NCBI RefSeq assembly: GCF_002954615.1
Contig: NZ_MSCJ01000001.1
Location: 1,674,001-1,738,000 of the forward strand
DNA: 64,000 bases
Origin: Photobacterium angustum
GTDB taxonomy: Bacteria > Pseudomonadota > Gammaproteobacteria > Enterobacterales > Vibrionaceae
Direction: 5' to 3'
Part shown: piece after piece, positions 45,079 through 55,614 of the stretch
Position numbering within the stretch: the first letter of the stretch is position 1
Layout of the letters: every line of letters begins with the position of its first letter
Program-made: the position numbers and the translations under genes
Notes under the pieces: model-generated
Seen by the model: only the letters and a program-made list of their open reading frames with translations
Told to the model about the DNA's origin: nothing
Database searches by the model: none

Positions 45079-46080
45079 ATGCCATTACTCGATATACGTA
45101 ATCTCACTATCGAAATCGACACGCCACAAGGCATGGTGAAAGCGGTTGATAGAATGAGCATAACCATTAACGAAAGTGAAATTCGTGGTTTAGTAGGCGA
45201 ATCTGGTTCAGGTAAAAGCCTTGTCGCGAAAGCGATTGCGGGCGTGTCAAAAGATAATTGGCGCGTCAGTGCCGATCGCATGCGCCTAGGTGATATTGAC
45301 TTACTCACTCTATCTCATCGTGAGCGACGAAAAATTGTTGGCCGTGAAATGGCAATGATCTTCCAAGAGCCATCAACCTGTCTTGATCCCTCTGAAACAA
45401 TTGGGGAACAATTGGAAGAAGCCATTCCCTCTTCATCATTTACTGGGCATTTTTGGCAACGCTTTCACTGGCGTCAAAAACAAGCTATCGCACTGTTGCA
45501 TAAAGTCGGCATCAAAGAGCACAAACGCGTAATGCGTAGCTACCCTTATGAATTAACCGATGGCGAATGTCAAAAAGTCATGATCGCGATGGCGATTGCA
45601 AACCGTCCACGATTATTGATTGCCGATGAGCCCACAAACGACTTAGACCCGATTACCCAAGCTCAAATCTTTCGTTTATTAAGCAGGATGAATCAGCTAG
45701 GTAACACCACTATTTTATTAGTCAGTCATGATCTAACGACTGTTACCCAGTGGGCTGATAGAATTACGGTCATGTATTGTGGACAATCGGTTGAATCTGG
45801 TACTTCTAAGCAGTTGTTAGAGTCACCACATCACCCTTATACCGCAGCGTTAATGCGTGCTATGCCTGATTTTAGCTTAAACAATATAAGCCATAAGACG
45901 AAACTAGAAACGTTACCGGGATCTATTCCTCCACTTCAGCACTTACCGATTGGTTGCCGATTAGGTCCTCGTTGTCCTCATGCTCAACGTAAATGTGTTG
46001 AAGTGCCTAAACGTAGAAAAATTAAAAACCATAAGTTTAGCTGTCACTTCCCGCTAAACATGGAGGAAGACAGTAAATGA
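45079..46080 (+). CDS. sapD: Sap ABC transporter ATPase SapD
   Basis: The 333-residue ATPase has Walker A GESGSGKS, a variant signature [10 protein letters not shown] (LSGGQ position, as in other SapD proteins), Walker [13 protein letters not shown] and the C-terminal oligopeptide-transporter extension with [15 protein letters not shown], a cysteine cluster of the oligo_HPY type. The ORF opens at 45037, but the ATG at 45079 directly after the sapC stop with AGGG upstream begins with the usual [11 protein letters not shown]. It overlaps sapF by four bases. Confidence 0.94.
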   Translation: MPLLDIRNLTIEIDTPQGMVKAVDRMSITINESEIRGLVGESGSGKSLVAKAIAGVSKDNWRVSADRMRLGDIDLLTLSHRERRKIVGREMAMIFQEPSTCLDPSETIGEQLEEAIPSSSFTGHFWQRFHWRQKQAIALLHKVGIKEHKRVMRSYPYELTDGECQKVMIAMAIANRPRLLIADEPTNDLDPITQAQIFRLLSRMNQLGNTTILLVSHDLTTVTQWADRITVMYCGQSVESGTSKQLLESPHHPYTAALMRAMPDFSLNNISHKTKLETLPGSIPPLQHLPIGCRLGPRCPHAQRKCVEVPKRRKIKNHKFSCHFPLNMEEDSK

Positions 46081-46901
46081 GTTCGCTATTGGAAGTAGAA
46101 AATCTAAAGAAAGATTACCATTATCGTTCAAGTTTTTTCCGTAGACGCACAATCGAAGCTGTAAAACCTGTCTCTTTTCACCTTGAAGCAGGTGAAACAA
46201 TTGCGCTGCTGGGTGAAAATGGTTCAGGTAAATCAACCTTGGCAAAAATGCTTTCTGGTGTTGTCGAACCAACCAGTGGCATTATTCGCGTAAATGGTGA
46301 CACCTTATCAAGCGGTGATTACCAAACGCGCTGTAAACTGATCCGAATGATTTTCCAAGATCCGAATACATCGCTTAATCCTCGTATTCAAATTGGTCGT
46401 ATTCTGGAAGGCCCATTAAAACGTAATACCAATATGACGCCGCAAGCGCGTGAAAAACGTATTATGGATACACTAAAACGAGTTGGCTTACTTCCTGAAC
46501 ATGCCTATTTCTATCCACAAATGCTGGCTACGGGTCAAAAACAGCGTGTTTCATTAGCTCGTGCTCTCATTCTTCAGCCCTGTATTATCGTTGCTGATGA
46601 AGCACTAAACGGGCTTGATATGTCCATGCGTTCTCAGATGATAAACCTGTTATTAGAACTGCAAGAAGAAATGGGATTGTCCTATATCTATGTGTCACAG
46701 CACATGGGTGTGATAAAACACTTCAGTGATAAAGTGATGGTGATGCAAGATGGTGAAGTGGTAGAGAAAGGTCGTACCGCGAATGTATTTAACAATCCAA
46801 AACATCCATTAACGCAAAAATTATTAGATAGTCACTTTAGCTCGCCAAAGAAAGATAAAAGCACACGAATTAATAACTCAACACCCAAAATCAGCACATA
46901 A
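46077..46901 (+). CDS. sapF: Sap ABC transporter ATPase SapF
   Basis: The 274-residue ATPase has Walker A GENGSGKS, a modified signature [16 protein letters not shown], Walker [14 protein letters not shown] and switch His in YVSQHMG. The loss of canonical LSGGQ matches E. coli SapF. Last gene of the sap operon, closed by a terminator shared with pyrF. Confidence 0.94.
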   Translation: MSSLLEVENLKKDYHYRSSFFRRRTIEAVKPVSFHLEAGETIALLGENGSGKSTLAKMLSGVVEPTSGIIRVNGDTLSSGDYQTRCKLIRMIFQDPNTSLNPRIQIGRILEGPLKRNTNMTPQAREKRIMDTLKRVGLLPEHAYFYPQMLATGQKQRVSLARALILQPCIIVADEALNGLDMSMRSQMINLLLELQEEMGLSYIYVSQHMGVIKHFSDKVMVMQDGEVVEKGRTANVFNNPKHPLTQKLLDSHFSSPKKDKSTRINNSTPKIST

Positions 46902-46918
46902 CGCAAAATATAAAAATG

Positions 46919-46946
46919 AAAAAGCCCGCATAAAAGCGGGCTTATT
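46919..46946. terminator. Bidirectional terminator between sapF and pyrF
   Basis: AAGCCCGC/GCGGGCTT with an ATAAAA loop. The minus-strand T-run is strong; on the plus strand it is weaker. Confidence 0.8.
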
Positions 46947-46963
46947 CATTTATATCGCGGATG

Positions 46964-47674
46964 CTACACAAGCGATTTGTTTATCTGTGCCAAGACACTT
47001 GCAGGATCTTCAGCTTGTGTAATTGGGCGACCTATCACGAGGTAATCAGAACCAGCAGAAATTGCCTCTACGGGTGTCATGATTCGACGCTGATCGCCTG
47101 CATCACTACCTGCTGGGCGAATACCTGGTGTTACTAGCTTAAAACCCTGACCTAAACCTTGTTTCAGCGTATGAGCTTCATGGGCAGAACAAACCACACC
47201 ATCTAAACCACTATTTTTTGCCAGTGATGCAAGGTTAAGTACTTGCTGATGTGGCTCACAGTTAATACCAATACCCGCTAAATCTGATGCTTCCATACTG
47301 GTTAACACCGTTACACCAATCAATAGTGGGCGGTCTTTACCATACGGTTCTAAAATTTCACGTGAAGCTGTCATCATACGCTCACCACCACTCGCATGAA
47401 CGTTAACCATCCATACACCAAGATCTGCCGCTGCTTTTACCGCCTTTGAACAGGTATTGGGAATATCGTGAAATTTAAGGTCTAAAAATACAGAATGACC
47501 CCGATCATGCAGTTGACGCACGAAATCAGGGCCAAAAAAAGTGAACATCTCTTTACCGACTTTTAATCGGCAACTTCCCGGCTCAATACGATCGACGAAA
47601 GCGAGTGCCTCATTCTGATTATCATAATCAAGGGCTACGATTACTTTAGGGTCTATTACTTTAGCGTCTAGCAT
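46964..47674 (-). CDS. pyrF: Orotidine 5'-phosphate decarboxylase
   Basis: The 236-residue TIM-barrel enzyme makes UMP from OMP. The catalytic tetrad text [12 protein letters not shown] holds Asp65, Lys67 and Asp70, with Lys at about residue 38 ([10 protein letters not shown]) as a further site residue. The phosphate-binding loop [17 protein letters not shown] follows. It lies after lapB on the same strand, as in E. coli, but a terminator separates them. Confidence 0.96.
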   Translation of the reverse strand: MLDAKVIDPKVIVALDYDNQNEALAFVDRIEPGSCRLKVGKEMFTFFGPDFVRQLHDRGHSVFLDLKFHDIPNTCSKAVKAAADLGVWMVNVHASGGERMMTASREILEPYGKDRPLLIGVTVLTSMEASDLAGIGINCEPHQQVLNLASLAKNSGLDGVVCSAHEAHTLKQGLGQGFKLVTPGIRPAGSDAGDQRRIMTPVEAISAGSDYLVIGRPITQAEDPASVLAQINKSLV

Positions 47675-47782
47675 TGAGTCTCCTGTGATATCTAATTGTT
47701 TCCTACTGCAGCAATCCAGCCGCGCGCAGATTCTACATCAAACGCAAACGTTTACGAATAAAATTTACGCTTTAATAGGCAT

Positions 47783-47810
47783 AAAAAAACCAGATCACAA
47801 TGTCTGGTTT
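47783..47810 (-). terminator. Intrinsic terminator of lapB
   Basis: On the minus strand AAACCAGA/TCTGGTTT with an eight-base loop is followed by more T. Confidence 0.78.
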
Positions 47811-47827
47811 CTTTATTTTTTCATACA

Positions 47828-48997
47828 TTATTCGCCATCTAATCCACGAATTGGCTTAACTTGTCCCCAATTCTTACAAGATGGACATTGCCAATACAAT
47901 GAGTGAGTAGCAAAACCACACTGGCGACAACGATAACGCGGTTTAATTTTTAATTGCTCACCAACGAGATGTCGTAAGCTGGTTAAACTTTCTTTCGCAC
48001 GACCTTCTTCCGCTTCATCTAAATGGTAATCCATTAACTGATAAAAGCCTTTCATGGTCGGGTTCTTTTGTAGCTGACGAGTCATGAATGCTTGAGCAGA
48101 CACTGCCCCTTCATTTTTCGCAATTTCGTCTGCTAACATGAGTTCTGCTGAAGCGCCCGCTTTAGCTTCAACACATTGCTGTAGATATTTCAGCCACCCC
48201 GATTCATTATGCAATGCTTCGTAACATTCTAATAATAACGGCAAAGCCTCACCAATAAATTCAGCATCTTGCTCTAGAATACGTTCAAGTGTTTTGGCTG
48301 CCTGCTTAAATTCTTTATCTTTGATCTGAATCTTAGCCATTGTGATCGAAGCGCGGACACACTGCTTATCTGCTGAAAGTGCCTTTTTCAAACACTGAAT
48401 CGCTTTATCCTGATTCTGCGCACTCATTTCAAGCATGGCAAGTTCACACCAATAGTGTGCAATATCATGCTTTAATTTTGTTTTGCCTAATTTAACAAGT
48501 TGAGAAGCCATATCTATCGCATTTTCCCACTCTCGTGTTTGCTGATAGATAGACAATAACTGTTGTAGCGCAGGTTTTTTATATTCTGGTTCATCCAGCA
48601 ATTGTTCAAAGATACGTTCAGCACGATCTAAAAAACCTGCAACCATATAGTCTTTTGCTAGCTGCTGAAGCGCCAAATTACGTTGCTCTATCGTCAAGTT
48701 AGGACGAGCAATCAAATTTTGGTGAATACGAATAGCACGATCGACCTCCCCTCGGCTTCGGAATAAGTTACCCAAAGCAAGGTGAGTATCGATAGTTTCG
48801 CTATCAACTTGAAGCAGCTCAATAAACAGATCGACGGCTTTATCTGATTGATCAGATAACAGCAAATTAAGACCTGTTACATATTGACGAGATAAGCGAT
48901 GAGACTGCTCTTGTCGATTGTTACTTGCGCTCCTGTTACCCATATACCAGCCATAAGCTGCAGCAATAGGTAATAGTAGGAACAACAGTTCAAGCAT
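47828..48997 (-). CDS. lapB: Lipopolysaccharide assembly protein B
   Basis: The 389-residue protein has an N-terminal membrane anchor (LLFLLLPIAAAYGWYMG), about nine tetratricopeptide repeats (35-330) and a rubredoxin-like zinc knuckle at the end (YRCRQCGFATHSLYWQCPSCKNW; two CxxC pairs). LapB (YciM) directs FtsH to degrade LpxC and so limits lipid A synthesis. It follows lapA by six bases. Confidence 0.95.
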   Translation of the reverse strand: MLELLFLLLPIAAAYGWYMGNRSASNNRQEQSHRLSRQYVTGLNLLLSDQSDKAVDLFIELLQVDSETIDTHLALGNLFRSRGEVDRAIRIHQNLIARPNLTIEQRNLALQQLAKDYMVAGFLDRAERIFEQLLDEPEYKKPALQQLLSIYQQTREWENAIDMASQLVKLGKTKLKHDIAHYWCELAMLEMSAQNQDKAIQCLKKALSADKQCVRASITMAKIQIKDKEFKQAAKTLERILEQDAEFIGEALPLLLECYEALHNESGWLKYLQQCVEAKAGASAELMLADEIAKNEGAVSAQAFMTRQLQKNPTMKGFYQLMDYHLDEAEEGRAKESLTSLRHLVGEQLKIKPRYRCRQCGFATHSLYWQCPSCKNWGQVKPIRGLDGE

Positions 48998-49003
48998 TAA
49001 TAC

Positions 49004-49288
49004 TTATTCCTTTACAGGCTGTGCGCGTAGAGAATCTAGTTCTTGTTGCTGTTTTGTCACTTTCTTCGCTAAACGGTTTTTAGCAAAACGTGCTTTTAGA
49101 TATAGCGTGCCACAGATTAACCAACCAATGATAAAGCCAGAACCAAAGGCAATACCTAATAGCGTTGATAATTGGAATTCGCCTTGAGCAACTAAATAGT
49201 CAAAGTTTACTAAAATTTGGTTTTGCGCACCGAGAGCCAGTGTTATTAAGAATGCAGCAACTAAAACAATAATACCCAAAATTTTCAT
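49004..49288 (-). CDS. lapA: Lipopolysaccharide assembly protein A
   Basis: The 94-residue inner-membrane protein has two membrane helices (about 3-20 and 42-62) and a C-terminal coiled coil (RFAKNRLAKKVTKQQQELDSLRA); this is the LapA/YciS/DUF1049 plan. The ATG at 49288 follows AGAGGA; an in-frame GTG five codons earlier (49303) is less likely. Directly upstream of lapB. Confidence 0.93.
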   Translation of the reverse strand: MKILGIIVLVAAFLITLALGAQNQILVNFDYLVAQGEFQLSTLLGIAFGSGFIIGWLICGTLYLKARFAKNRLAKKVTKQQQELDSLRAQPVKE

Positions 49289-49370
49289 CGTGAATCCTCT
49301 CACTAAATCAACAATATGATAGATTGATTATGCAGTAATTTTACTCATCAGACCATGACCAAAAGACATA

Positions 49371-49404
49371 AAAAAACGGCATACTGAGAGTATGCCGTTT
49401 TTTT
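49371..49404. terminator. Terminator after ihfB
   Basis: AAACGGCATAC/GTATGCCGTTT with a five-base loop and A/T runs on both sides; it ends ihfB on the minus strand. Confidence 0.85.
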
Positions 49405-49417
49405 GTTCTATTCGCGG

Positions 49418-49708
49418 TTAAGCAGCAATTGATGCATTAACACGGTCACGTAATTCTTTACCTGGCTTGAAGTGAGGAACGTATTTACCGTCCAACTCAA
49501 CTTTATCACCAGTTTTAGGATTACGGCCTACGCGAGGAGCACGGTAATGCAATGAGAAGCTACCAAAGCCACGGATCTCAATGCGATCGCCTTCAGCAAG
49601 CGTGTTCGCCATATTTTCAAGGATGTCCTTGATTGCATCTTCTACTTGTTTAGCAGAAAGATGTGTTTGTTGACTACATAGTCTTTCAATTAACTCAGAC
49701 TTTGTCAT
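49418..49708 (-). CDS. ihfB: Integration host factor subunit beta
   Basis: The 96-residue DNA-bending protein has [10 protein letters not shown] at its start, [28 protein letters not shown] (the DNA-inserting beta arm with the Arg-Asn-Pro tip) and [11 protein letters not shown]. It pairs with IhfA. The ATG at 49708 follows CGGAG; the ORF opens two codons earlier at a GTG. Downstream of rpsA as in E. coli. Confidence 0.96.
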   Translation of the reverse strand: MTKSELIERLCSQQTHLSAKQVEDAIKDILENMANTLAEGDRIEIRGFGSFSLHYRAPRVGRNPKTGDKVELDGKYVPHFKPGKELRDRVNASIAA

Positions 49709-49787
49709 AAACACTCCGTTTTAGTAAGTTTCTCAATAGTATAGCCGTTTAGAGGGAAAAAGCTAAGCCTATTCCCTCTATGCTCAA

Positions 49788-51458
49788 TTATTCGCCTTTA
49801 GCAGCTTTGAAAGCGTCAGCCATAGCATTACCGAACGCAGCATCATCTTGCTTGTTCAGAGTAGCCATTGCTTCTTGCTCTTCAGCAACGTCTTTAGCAC
49901 GAACAGATAGGTTGATTACGCGGTTCTTACGATCAACGCCTGTGAATTTAGCTTCAACAGAATCGCCAACAGAAAGAACTAGAGTTGCGTCTTCAACACG
50001 GTCTACAGATGCTTCAGAAGCGCGTAGGTAACCTTCGATGCCTTCGCCTAGCTCAACAGTTGCGCCTTTAGCGTCAACAGCAGTAACTTTACCAGTTACT
50101 AGAGCACCTTTCTTAGTATCAGCAACGAAAGAGTTGAATGGGTCTTCTTCGATTTGCTTAACACCTAGAGAGATACGCTCACGCTCAGCGTCTACTGCTA
50201 GAACTACTGCAGAGATTTCGTCGCCTTTCTTGAAGTCACGAACTGCGTCTTCACCAGAAACATTCCAAGAAATGTCAGATAGGTGAACTAGACCGTCGAT
50301 GCCGCCTTCAAGACCGATGAAGATACCGAAGTCAGTGATAGACTTGATCTTACCAGTAACTTTGTCGCCCTTAGCTTGCATTTCTGCAAATGACTGCCAT
50401 GGGTTAGCTTTACACTGCTTAAGACCTAGAGAGATACGACGACGCTCTTCGTCGATATCAAGAACCATAACTTCAACTTCGTCGCCCACGTTAACAACTT
50501 TAGATGGGTGGATGTTTTTGTTAGTCCAATCCATTTCAGAAACGTGTACTAGACCTTCAACGCCTTCTTCGATTTCAACGAAGCAGCCGTAGTCAGTTAG
50601 GTTAGTTACGCGGCCAGTAAGCTTAGTGCTTTCTGGGTAACGCTTAGCGATTGCAACCCATGGATCTTCGCCAAGTTGCTTAAGACCTAGTGATACGCGA
50701 GTACGCTCACGGTCAAACTTAAGAACTTTAACGTTGATTTCATCGCCAACATTAACGATTTCAGAAGGGTGTTTAACACGCTTCCAAGCCATGTCAGTGA
50801 TGTGTAGAAGACCGTCAACACCGCCAAGATCAACGAATGCGCCGTAGTCAGTAAGGTTCTTAACGATACCTTTAACTTCCATGCCTTCTTGTAGAGAAGC
50901 AAGTAGTTCATCACGCTCAACGCTGTTCTCAGATTCGATAACTGCGCGACGAGAAACAACAACGTTGTTACGCTTCTGGTCTAGCTTGATTACTTTGAAC
51001 TCAAGTTCTTTGTTTTCTAGGTGAGCAGTGTCACGAACTGGACGTACGTCTACTAGTGAACCTGGTAGGAACGCACGGATGCCGTTAAGTTCAACTGTGA
51101 AGCCGCCCTTAACTTTACCGTTGATGATACCAACAACTGTTTCAGCATCTTCGTAAGCTTTTTCAAGCTGGATCCAAGCTTCGTGGCGCTTAGCTTTCTC
51201 ACGAGAAAGTTTAGTTTCACCGAAACCGTCTTCGATCGCGTCAAGAGCAACGTCTACCTGAGCACCAACTTCGATTTCTAGTTCGCCAGCAGCGTTCTTG
51301 AATTCTTCAGCAGGAATAGATGACTCAGATTTTAGACCAGCGTCAACTAGTACGTAACCGTTTTCGATAGCTACTACAGTACCTTTAACGATTGCACCTG
51401 GGCGAGTTTCAACTTGGTTTAGCGACTCTTCAAAGAGTTGAGCAAAAGATTCAGTCAT
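49788..51458 (-). CDS. rpsA: 30S ribosomal protein S1
   Basis: The 556-residue protein consists of six S1 RNA-binding repeats: two degenerate N-terminal repeats that bind the ribosome, then four clear ones ([77 protein letters not shown], and a last). It brings mRNA to the 30S subunit. The codon usage is strongly biased, as expected for a highly expressed gene, which also yields several long shadow frames. A structured leader precedes it. Confidence 0.97.
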   Translation of the reverse strand: MTESFAQLFEESLNQVETRPGAIVKGTVVAIENGYVLVDAGLKSESSIPAEEFKNAAGELEIEVGAQVDVALDAIEDGFGETKLSREKAKRHEAWIQLEKAYEDAETVVGIINGKVKGGFTVELNGIRAFLPGSLVDVRPVRDTAHLENKELEFKVIKLDQKRNNVVVSRRAVIESENSVERDELLASLQEGMEVKGIVKNLTDYGAFVDLGGVDGLLHITDMAWKRVKHPSEIVNVGDEINVKVLKFDRERTRVSLGLKQLGEDPWVAIAKRYPESTKLTGRVTNLTDYGCFVEIEEGVEGLVHVSEMDWTNKNIHPSKVVNVGDEVEVMVLDIDEERRRISLGLKQCKANPWQSFAEMQAKGDKVTGKIKSITDFGIFIGLEGGIDGLVHLSDISWNVSGEDAVRDFKKGDEISAVVLAVDAERERISLGVKQIEEDPFNSFVADTKKGALVTGKVTAVDAKGATVELGEGIEGYLRASEASVDRVEDATLVLSVGDSVEAKFTGVDRKNRVINLSVRAKDVAEEQEAMATLNKQDDAAFGNAMADAFKAAKGE

Positions 51459-51581
51459 TTAATTAATCTTCAATATGATAAACAACCATGGGTATCCTAC
51501 CGCATGGGGTTGATAATAAAGTCAGTTATCATCCATGACACTGACGTTATTTAGCTGTTTACACAACTAAATATGGATTCG
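51459..51581 (-). promoter_or_regulatory. rpsA leader with GGA-loop hairpins
   Basis: On the minus strand two hairpins precede rpsA. One (51545-51521) has GTCAGT/ACTGAC with an inner TCA/TGA around TGGA. The other (51512-51483) ends in GGTA-GGA-TACC. GGA in apical loops is the hallmark of the E. coli rpsA leader to which S1 binds for autoregulation. The AT-rich spacer before the ATG lacks a strong ribosome site, also as in E. coli. Confidence 0.6.
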
Positions 51582-52259
51582 TTATTTTAGCTTAGCATCA
51601 ACATATGCTAAGACTTTCTCAAGTACCTGTTCAATCGATAATTCGGTTGAATCTAGTACTAATGCGTCATCAGCAGGACGTAAAGGCGCTACAGCACGAT
51701 TACGATCGCGGTAGTCTCGCTCCTGGATTTCGCTTAAAAGGCTGCTAAAGTTAACATCTAAGCCTTTTTTTTGCAACTGATTCATACGTCGAGTTGCGCG
51801 TTCTTCTGCACTTGCGTCAAGGAAGATTTTCACTTCTGCGCCTTGAAAAACAACGGTTCCCATATCGCGACCATCTGCCACAAGGCCTGGTTGCTCACTA
51901 AAAGCGCGTTGACGACGTAGTAATGCTTCTCGAACGCGAGGTAAAGCAGCCACTTTTGATGCTGTATTACCTACTTCTTCAGTGCGAAGCGTGCCAGAAA
52001 CATCTTCACCTTCAAGAATAACCTTAACCAACTCACCTTCTGCAATAAACTGAACATCTAAGTGCGCAGCAAGAGGAACTAAAGCGTCTTCTGATTCGAT
52101 ATCAACACCATGATGAATAGCCGCTAACGCTAAAACACGGTAAATTGCACCAGAATCTAATAAATTCCAGCCCAGTTTTTCTGCTAATAGCATACATAGC
52201 GTCCCCTTTCCGGCGCCGCTTGGACCATCAACAGTGATGACTGGAGCATGAGTAGACAT
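51582..52259 (-). CDS. cmk: Cytidylate kinase
   Basis: The 225-residue kinase phosphorylates CMP and dCMP. Its P-loop [12 protein letters not shown] (10-21) and the CMP-binding insert [11 protein letters not shown] and lid region [24 protein letters not shown] are present. It lies between aroA and rpsA on one strand, as in E. coli. Confidence 0.96.
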   Translation of the reverse strand: MSTHAPVITVDGPSGAGKGTLCMLLAEKLGWNLLDSGAIYRVLALAAIHHGVDIESEDALVPLAAHLDVQFIAEGELVKVILEGEDVSGTLRTEEVGNTASKVAALPRVREALLRRQRAFSEQPGLVADGRDMGTVVFQGAEVKIFLDASAEERATRRMNQLQKKGLDVNFSSLLSEIQERDYRDRNRAVAPLRPADDALVLDSTELSIEQVLEKVLAYVDAKLK

Positions 52260-52402
52260 AGGTTTTCTCCGATGTAGTTTCCGTAACAGATGAAAGACAG
52301 AACCAAAGGTTTCTCTGTACCTTCAAACGGTGGCACATTATACGGAAAAAAAATCACAATTTATAGTGTAATGTCCTAACCTTATGTTCCTTTTTACGCC
52401 AA

Positions 52403-52437
52403 TAAAAAAGCCTGATGCAAGAAGATCAGGCTTTTAA
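52403..52437 (-). terminator. Intrinsic terminator of aroA
   Basis: On the minus strand AAAAGCCTGAT/ATCAGGCTTTT with an eight-base loop and six T. Confidence 0.83.
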
Positions 52438-52475
52438 AAATGTAATCTCAGCTATCAGACAAATTTATTACAGTC

Positions 52476-53768
52476 TTAACAACTTAATCCCTTTAATTTA
52501 TCAAAGTAGTCAGGAAATGTTTTTGAGGTACACTTTGGATCATTAATCGTTACTGGCGTATCGCTCAATGCCACCAGCGAGAAACACATCGCCATTCTAT
52601 GGTCATCATAGGTATCAATAGCCGCATGCTGTAATGTGGTTGGTGGCACGATAGTGATATAATCCTCACCCTCTTTTACTTCTGCACCAACTTTACGAAG
52701 CTCTGTAGCCATTGCAGCTAAACGATCGGTTTCTTTTACACGCCAGTTATAAACATTACGAATCGATGTTGTACCTTTGGCAAACAATGCGGTTGTTGCA
52801 ATAGTCATTGCTGCATCAGGAATATGGTTAAAATCCATATCTACTGCACTGAGATCTCCGCAACGAGCAATAACATAATCATCACCCCACTCGATATCCG
52901 CCCCCATCGCAGCAAGCGCATCAGCAAATTGAATATCACCCTGAATACTCTTTTTACCAATACCTGTGACTTTTACTTCACCGCCTTTAATCGCAGCAGC
53001 TGCTAAGAAATACGACGCTGAAGACGCATCGCCTTCAACAAGTAATTCACCCGGTGAAACATAGGTTTGATTACCTCGAACAACGAACTCTTGATAATTA
53101 CGGTTTTCAACTTCAACACCAAACTGCGCCATAATGTGTAGCGTAATATCGATGTAAGGTTTTGATACCAAATCACCCTTAATGCGTATAACAGTATCTG
53201 CTTGTGCTAAAGGTGCAGCCATTAAGAAGGCAGTTAAAAACTGGCTTGAAATAGAGCCATCAATTTCAACTTCACCACCTTTCAAACCAGTACCTATAAT
53301 CTTTAGTGGTGGATAGTTTTCATTTTCGAGATAAGTAATGTCAGCGCCAGCACTACGTAACGCGTCAACAAGGTGGCCAATAGGGCGCTCTTTCATTCGC
53401 GGCTCACCCGTTAGAACAAATTCACCGCCGCCTAAACACAATGCAGCTGCAAGCGGACGCATCGCTGTCCCCGCATTGCCTAAATATAATTCAAGGGGCT
53501 CATTAGGTGAAAATGCGCGGCCCAACCCTTCAACCTCACAAACCGTTTTATCTTCAGATAATTGGTAATTCACACCTAACTGCTTTAATCCGTTAAGCAT
53601 ATGGCGAATATCATCACTATCTAATAAATTAGTGAGGCGCGTGGTACCTGTTGCTAACGCTGCCAATAATAGGGCGCGATTCGAAACACTCTTTGAGCCC
53701 GGTAAATTTACTTCACCATTGATCTTAGCTATCGGCTGTAACGTTATACTTTCCATTTGATTATTCAT
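52476..53768 (-). CDS. aroA: 5-enolpyruvylshikimate-3-phosphate synthase
   Basis: The 430-residue enzyme joins phosphoenolpyruvate to shikimate-3-phosphate. It shows [22 protein letters not shown], the [10 protein letters not shown] loop (PEP site, class I) and [22 protein letters not shown]. The first ATG (53768) has AGGA close by; a second ATG four codons in gives MESITLQPI as in E. coli and could be the true start. In enterobacteria serC is directly upstream; here 6.5 kb of other genes intervene. Confidence 0.96.
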   Translation of the reverse strand: MNNQMESITLQPIAKINGEVNLPGSKSVSNRALLLAALATGTTRLTNLLDSDDIRHMLNGLKQLGVNYQLSEDKTVCEVEGLGRAFSPNEPLELYLGNAGTAMRPLAAALCLGGGEFVLTGEPRMKERPIGHLVDALRSAGADITYLENENYPPLKIIGTGLKGGEVEIDGSISSQFLTAFLMAAPLAQADTVIRIKGDLVSKPYIDITLHIMAQFGVEVENRNYQEFVVRGNQTYVSPGELLVEGDASSASYFLAAAAIKGGEVKVTGIGKKSIQGDIQFADALAAMGADIEWGDDYVIARCGDLSAVDMDFNHIPDAAMTIATTALFAKGTTSIRNVYNWRVKETDRLAAMATELRKVGAEVKEGEDYITIVPPTTLQHAAIDTYDDHRMAMCFSLVALSDTPVTINDPKCTSKTFPDYFDKLKGLSC

Positions 53769-53918
53769 CCAATCCTAATTCTTTAACCTTTAAGCAGATT
53801 AACGAATATTGCATCAGTTAGCTAGTACCCGTTCATTGCTAGCTATAACAATAACGATATTTGATTTATTATTTGGTAAAATCAATAGGATGCAACAGTG
53901 AATTAAAGGACAGCAGTA

Positions 53919-54344
53919 ATGACGACAACTCCTATGGTCGGGATCGGTATCATCATTGTGAATGAGCAAAACCAGATTTTGATAGGAAAACGAAAAAACA
54001 GTCACGCTCCCTACTATTCCATTCCAGGCGGTCATATGGAGGTTGGCGAAACATTTCGTCAATGCGCGATTCGTGAAGTTAAAGAAGAAACAAATTTAAC
54101 TATTTATAATCCCGAGGTTATAGCTGTAACTAACAACTTAGAAACCTATGATGAATGTGGAAAGCATTATATTAGTGTTACTTTGTTAGCGACATCATTT
54201 ACAGGCGAATTGCAGCTAACAGAACCTGATAAATGTGAGCATTGGTTATGGGTCGATCCTCATCATGTCCCATCACCACAATTTGATGCTAGCGAACAAG
54301 CAATTCGTTGCTATTTAGAAAATCGATTTTGTGTCAGTGAATAA
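53919..54344 (+). CDS. Nudix hydrolase (nucleotide triphosphate diphosphatase-like)
   Basis: The 141-residue protein has a complete Nudix box GGHMEVGETFRQCAIREVKEETNL (G-x5-E-x7-REUxEE) near residue 40. The flanking text IGKRKNSHAPYYSIPGGH matches the NUDT15/MTH-like branch that hydrolyses damaged or free nucleotides. AAGGA stands eight bases before the ATG. It is divergent from aroA. The exact substrate cannot be inferred. Confidence 0.88.
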   Translation: MTTTPMVGIGIIIVNEQNQILIGKRKNSHAPYYSIPGGHMEVGETFRQCAIREVKEETNLTIYNPEVIAVTNNLETYDECGKHYISVTLLATSFTGELQLTEPDKCEHWLWVDPHHVPSPQFDASEQAIRCYLENRFCVSE

Positions 54345-54345
54345 A

Positions 54346-54371
54346 CTAAAAGCACCCTTAGGTGCTTTTAG
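54346..54371. terminator. Bidirectional hairpin terminator
   Basis: CTAAAAGCACC/GGTGCTTTTAG with a CTTA loop between the convergent Nudix and DUF5666 genes; the U-tract is only moderate. Confidence 0.7.
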
Positions 54372-54386
54372 TTATTAAATGGCTAA

Positions 54387-55523
54387 TTAATCATCTTCAC
54401 GCTCAATTTCACGTGCAACTTTCTTACCATTAATGAGGACACCTTCAACATCAACGTATTGTCCATGTAACGTATCTAATGTTAAAAAGTCTTCAAACTC
54501 AGTATAAGCATCAACATAGAATGTTTCACCAGCAATCATAAAGTGATCATCTCCTACTGAGGTTACATAACCTTCACGATCAAATTCACGCCAGTCGCCT
54601 GTTTCACCGCCAAAGTCACGTTCAAATTCGATCTCTTTCGCAATACCATTAAACGCTGTAACTTCAACGAGTTCACCCGCAACTAAATTCGCTTTAGTTC
54701 CGTCTTCAAAACGCGTTTGTACATTAACAGTAAAGCGCCCACGCGCATTTAATTCAAATTGAGATTTATCACTATTTACCCAAGTGACAATACCTTCGAT
54801 TTCATGATCATCATCAAAGTCATCATACGTTTCTACTTCCACTTCAGTTGCATGAAACTCATCATTAATCATTTGGCCTTTAACTTCGACCCACTGACCA
54901 TTCATCAATACGGCATTATCTTCAATTTCGTCAGGGTTAAAGAAAACCTTTGTACTAGCACCTAAAGTGAAAGTATTCTTATTTAGATCTAAACCGCTCA
55001 AACGACCTTCAATTTCATATTGACCAGCAACATCTTCTTGTTCGATTTTTATAACCGACAATACTTTATATCCAAGGCCATCAGCAGTGGCTTGTGGCAG
55101 TGAAGACACCATCACCCAATCATGTAATTCAATGTGCCGATCTAGTGCAAAAGATAACGTCACACCATTCACCACAAACGTTTTACGATCTGCACTGATT
55201 GTTGTGACTATACCCACCATTGTCGGCTCAACAGAAACAACAGCACCGCTTCTGGTTAACATTGAAACTTCAACCATCATATTAGGTTTAAGGCTAGTGA
55301 TAGATAACTCTTGAGAGCCATACTTAACTTGCTCTACCTTGTAACTATGACCATTCACATCAATAGTGTTGTTATCATAGTTCACACTCTTAATAGTACC
55401 TTGTGCTGCTGTAGGTTTAATATCAACAATAGGAGGTGGAGTCGGTTTACTCTCATCACTACCACCGCCGCCACAACCAGAAAGAGCAACACCAACCACT
55501 ACCGCTAAGAGCAATTTTTTCAT
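54387..55523 (-). CDS. DUF5666-type repeat lipoprotein
   Basis: The 378-residue protein starts MKKLLLAVVVGVALSGCGGGG, a lipoprotein signal with LSGC followed by Gly and a proline-rich linker. The mature part has four to five repeats of about 60-70 residues of the DUF5666 type (GTIKSVNYDNNTIDVNGHSY, GIVTTISADRKTFVVNG, GRLSGLDLNKNTFTLG, GIVTWVNSDKSQFELN, GYVTSVGDDHFMIAGE), each a small OB-like beta module ending in a VEVKG/VDVEG-like strand. It is acidic, with a DDFDDDH run that might bind cations. Function unknown. The ATG at 55523 is preferred over a TTG one codon before. It is divergent from a two-component system, which may control it. Confidence 0.83.
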   Translation of the reverse strand: MKKLLLAVVVGVALSGCGGGGSDESKPTPPPIVDIKPTAAQGTIKSVNYDNNTIDVNGHSYKVEQVKYGSQELSITSLKPNMMVEVSMLTRSGAVVSVEPTMVGIVTTISADRKTFVVNGVTLSFALDRHIELHDWVMVSSLPQATADGLGYKVLSVIKIEQEDVAGQYEIEGRLSGLDLNKNTFTLGASTKVFFNPDEIEDNAVLMNGQWVEVKGQMINDEFHATEVEVETYDDFDDDHEIEGIVTWVNSDKSQFELNARGRFTVNVQTRFEDGTKANLVAGELVEVTAFNGIAKEIEFERDFGGETGDWREFDREGYVTSVGDDHFMIAGETFYVDAYTEFEDFLTLDTLHGQYVDVEGVLINGKKVAREIEREDD

Positions 55524-55614
55524 CAACTAACCTTTATAATTATGAATATTGTTTTATTGAAAAGTATATTAATATTGCCTCTGTGAAATATTCGTGAAAA
55601 ACATAAGGCTAAAC

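Noticed and set aside
50038..50592. Several 80-97-codon ORFs opposite rpsA
   Set aside because: Their Ser/Thr-rich sequence is the mirror of S1 repeats and codon bias in rpsA.
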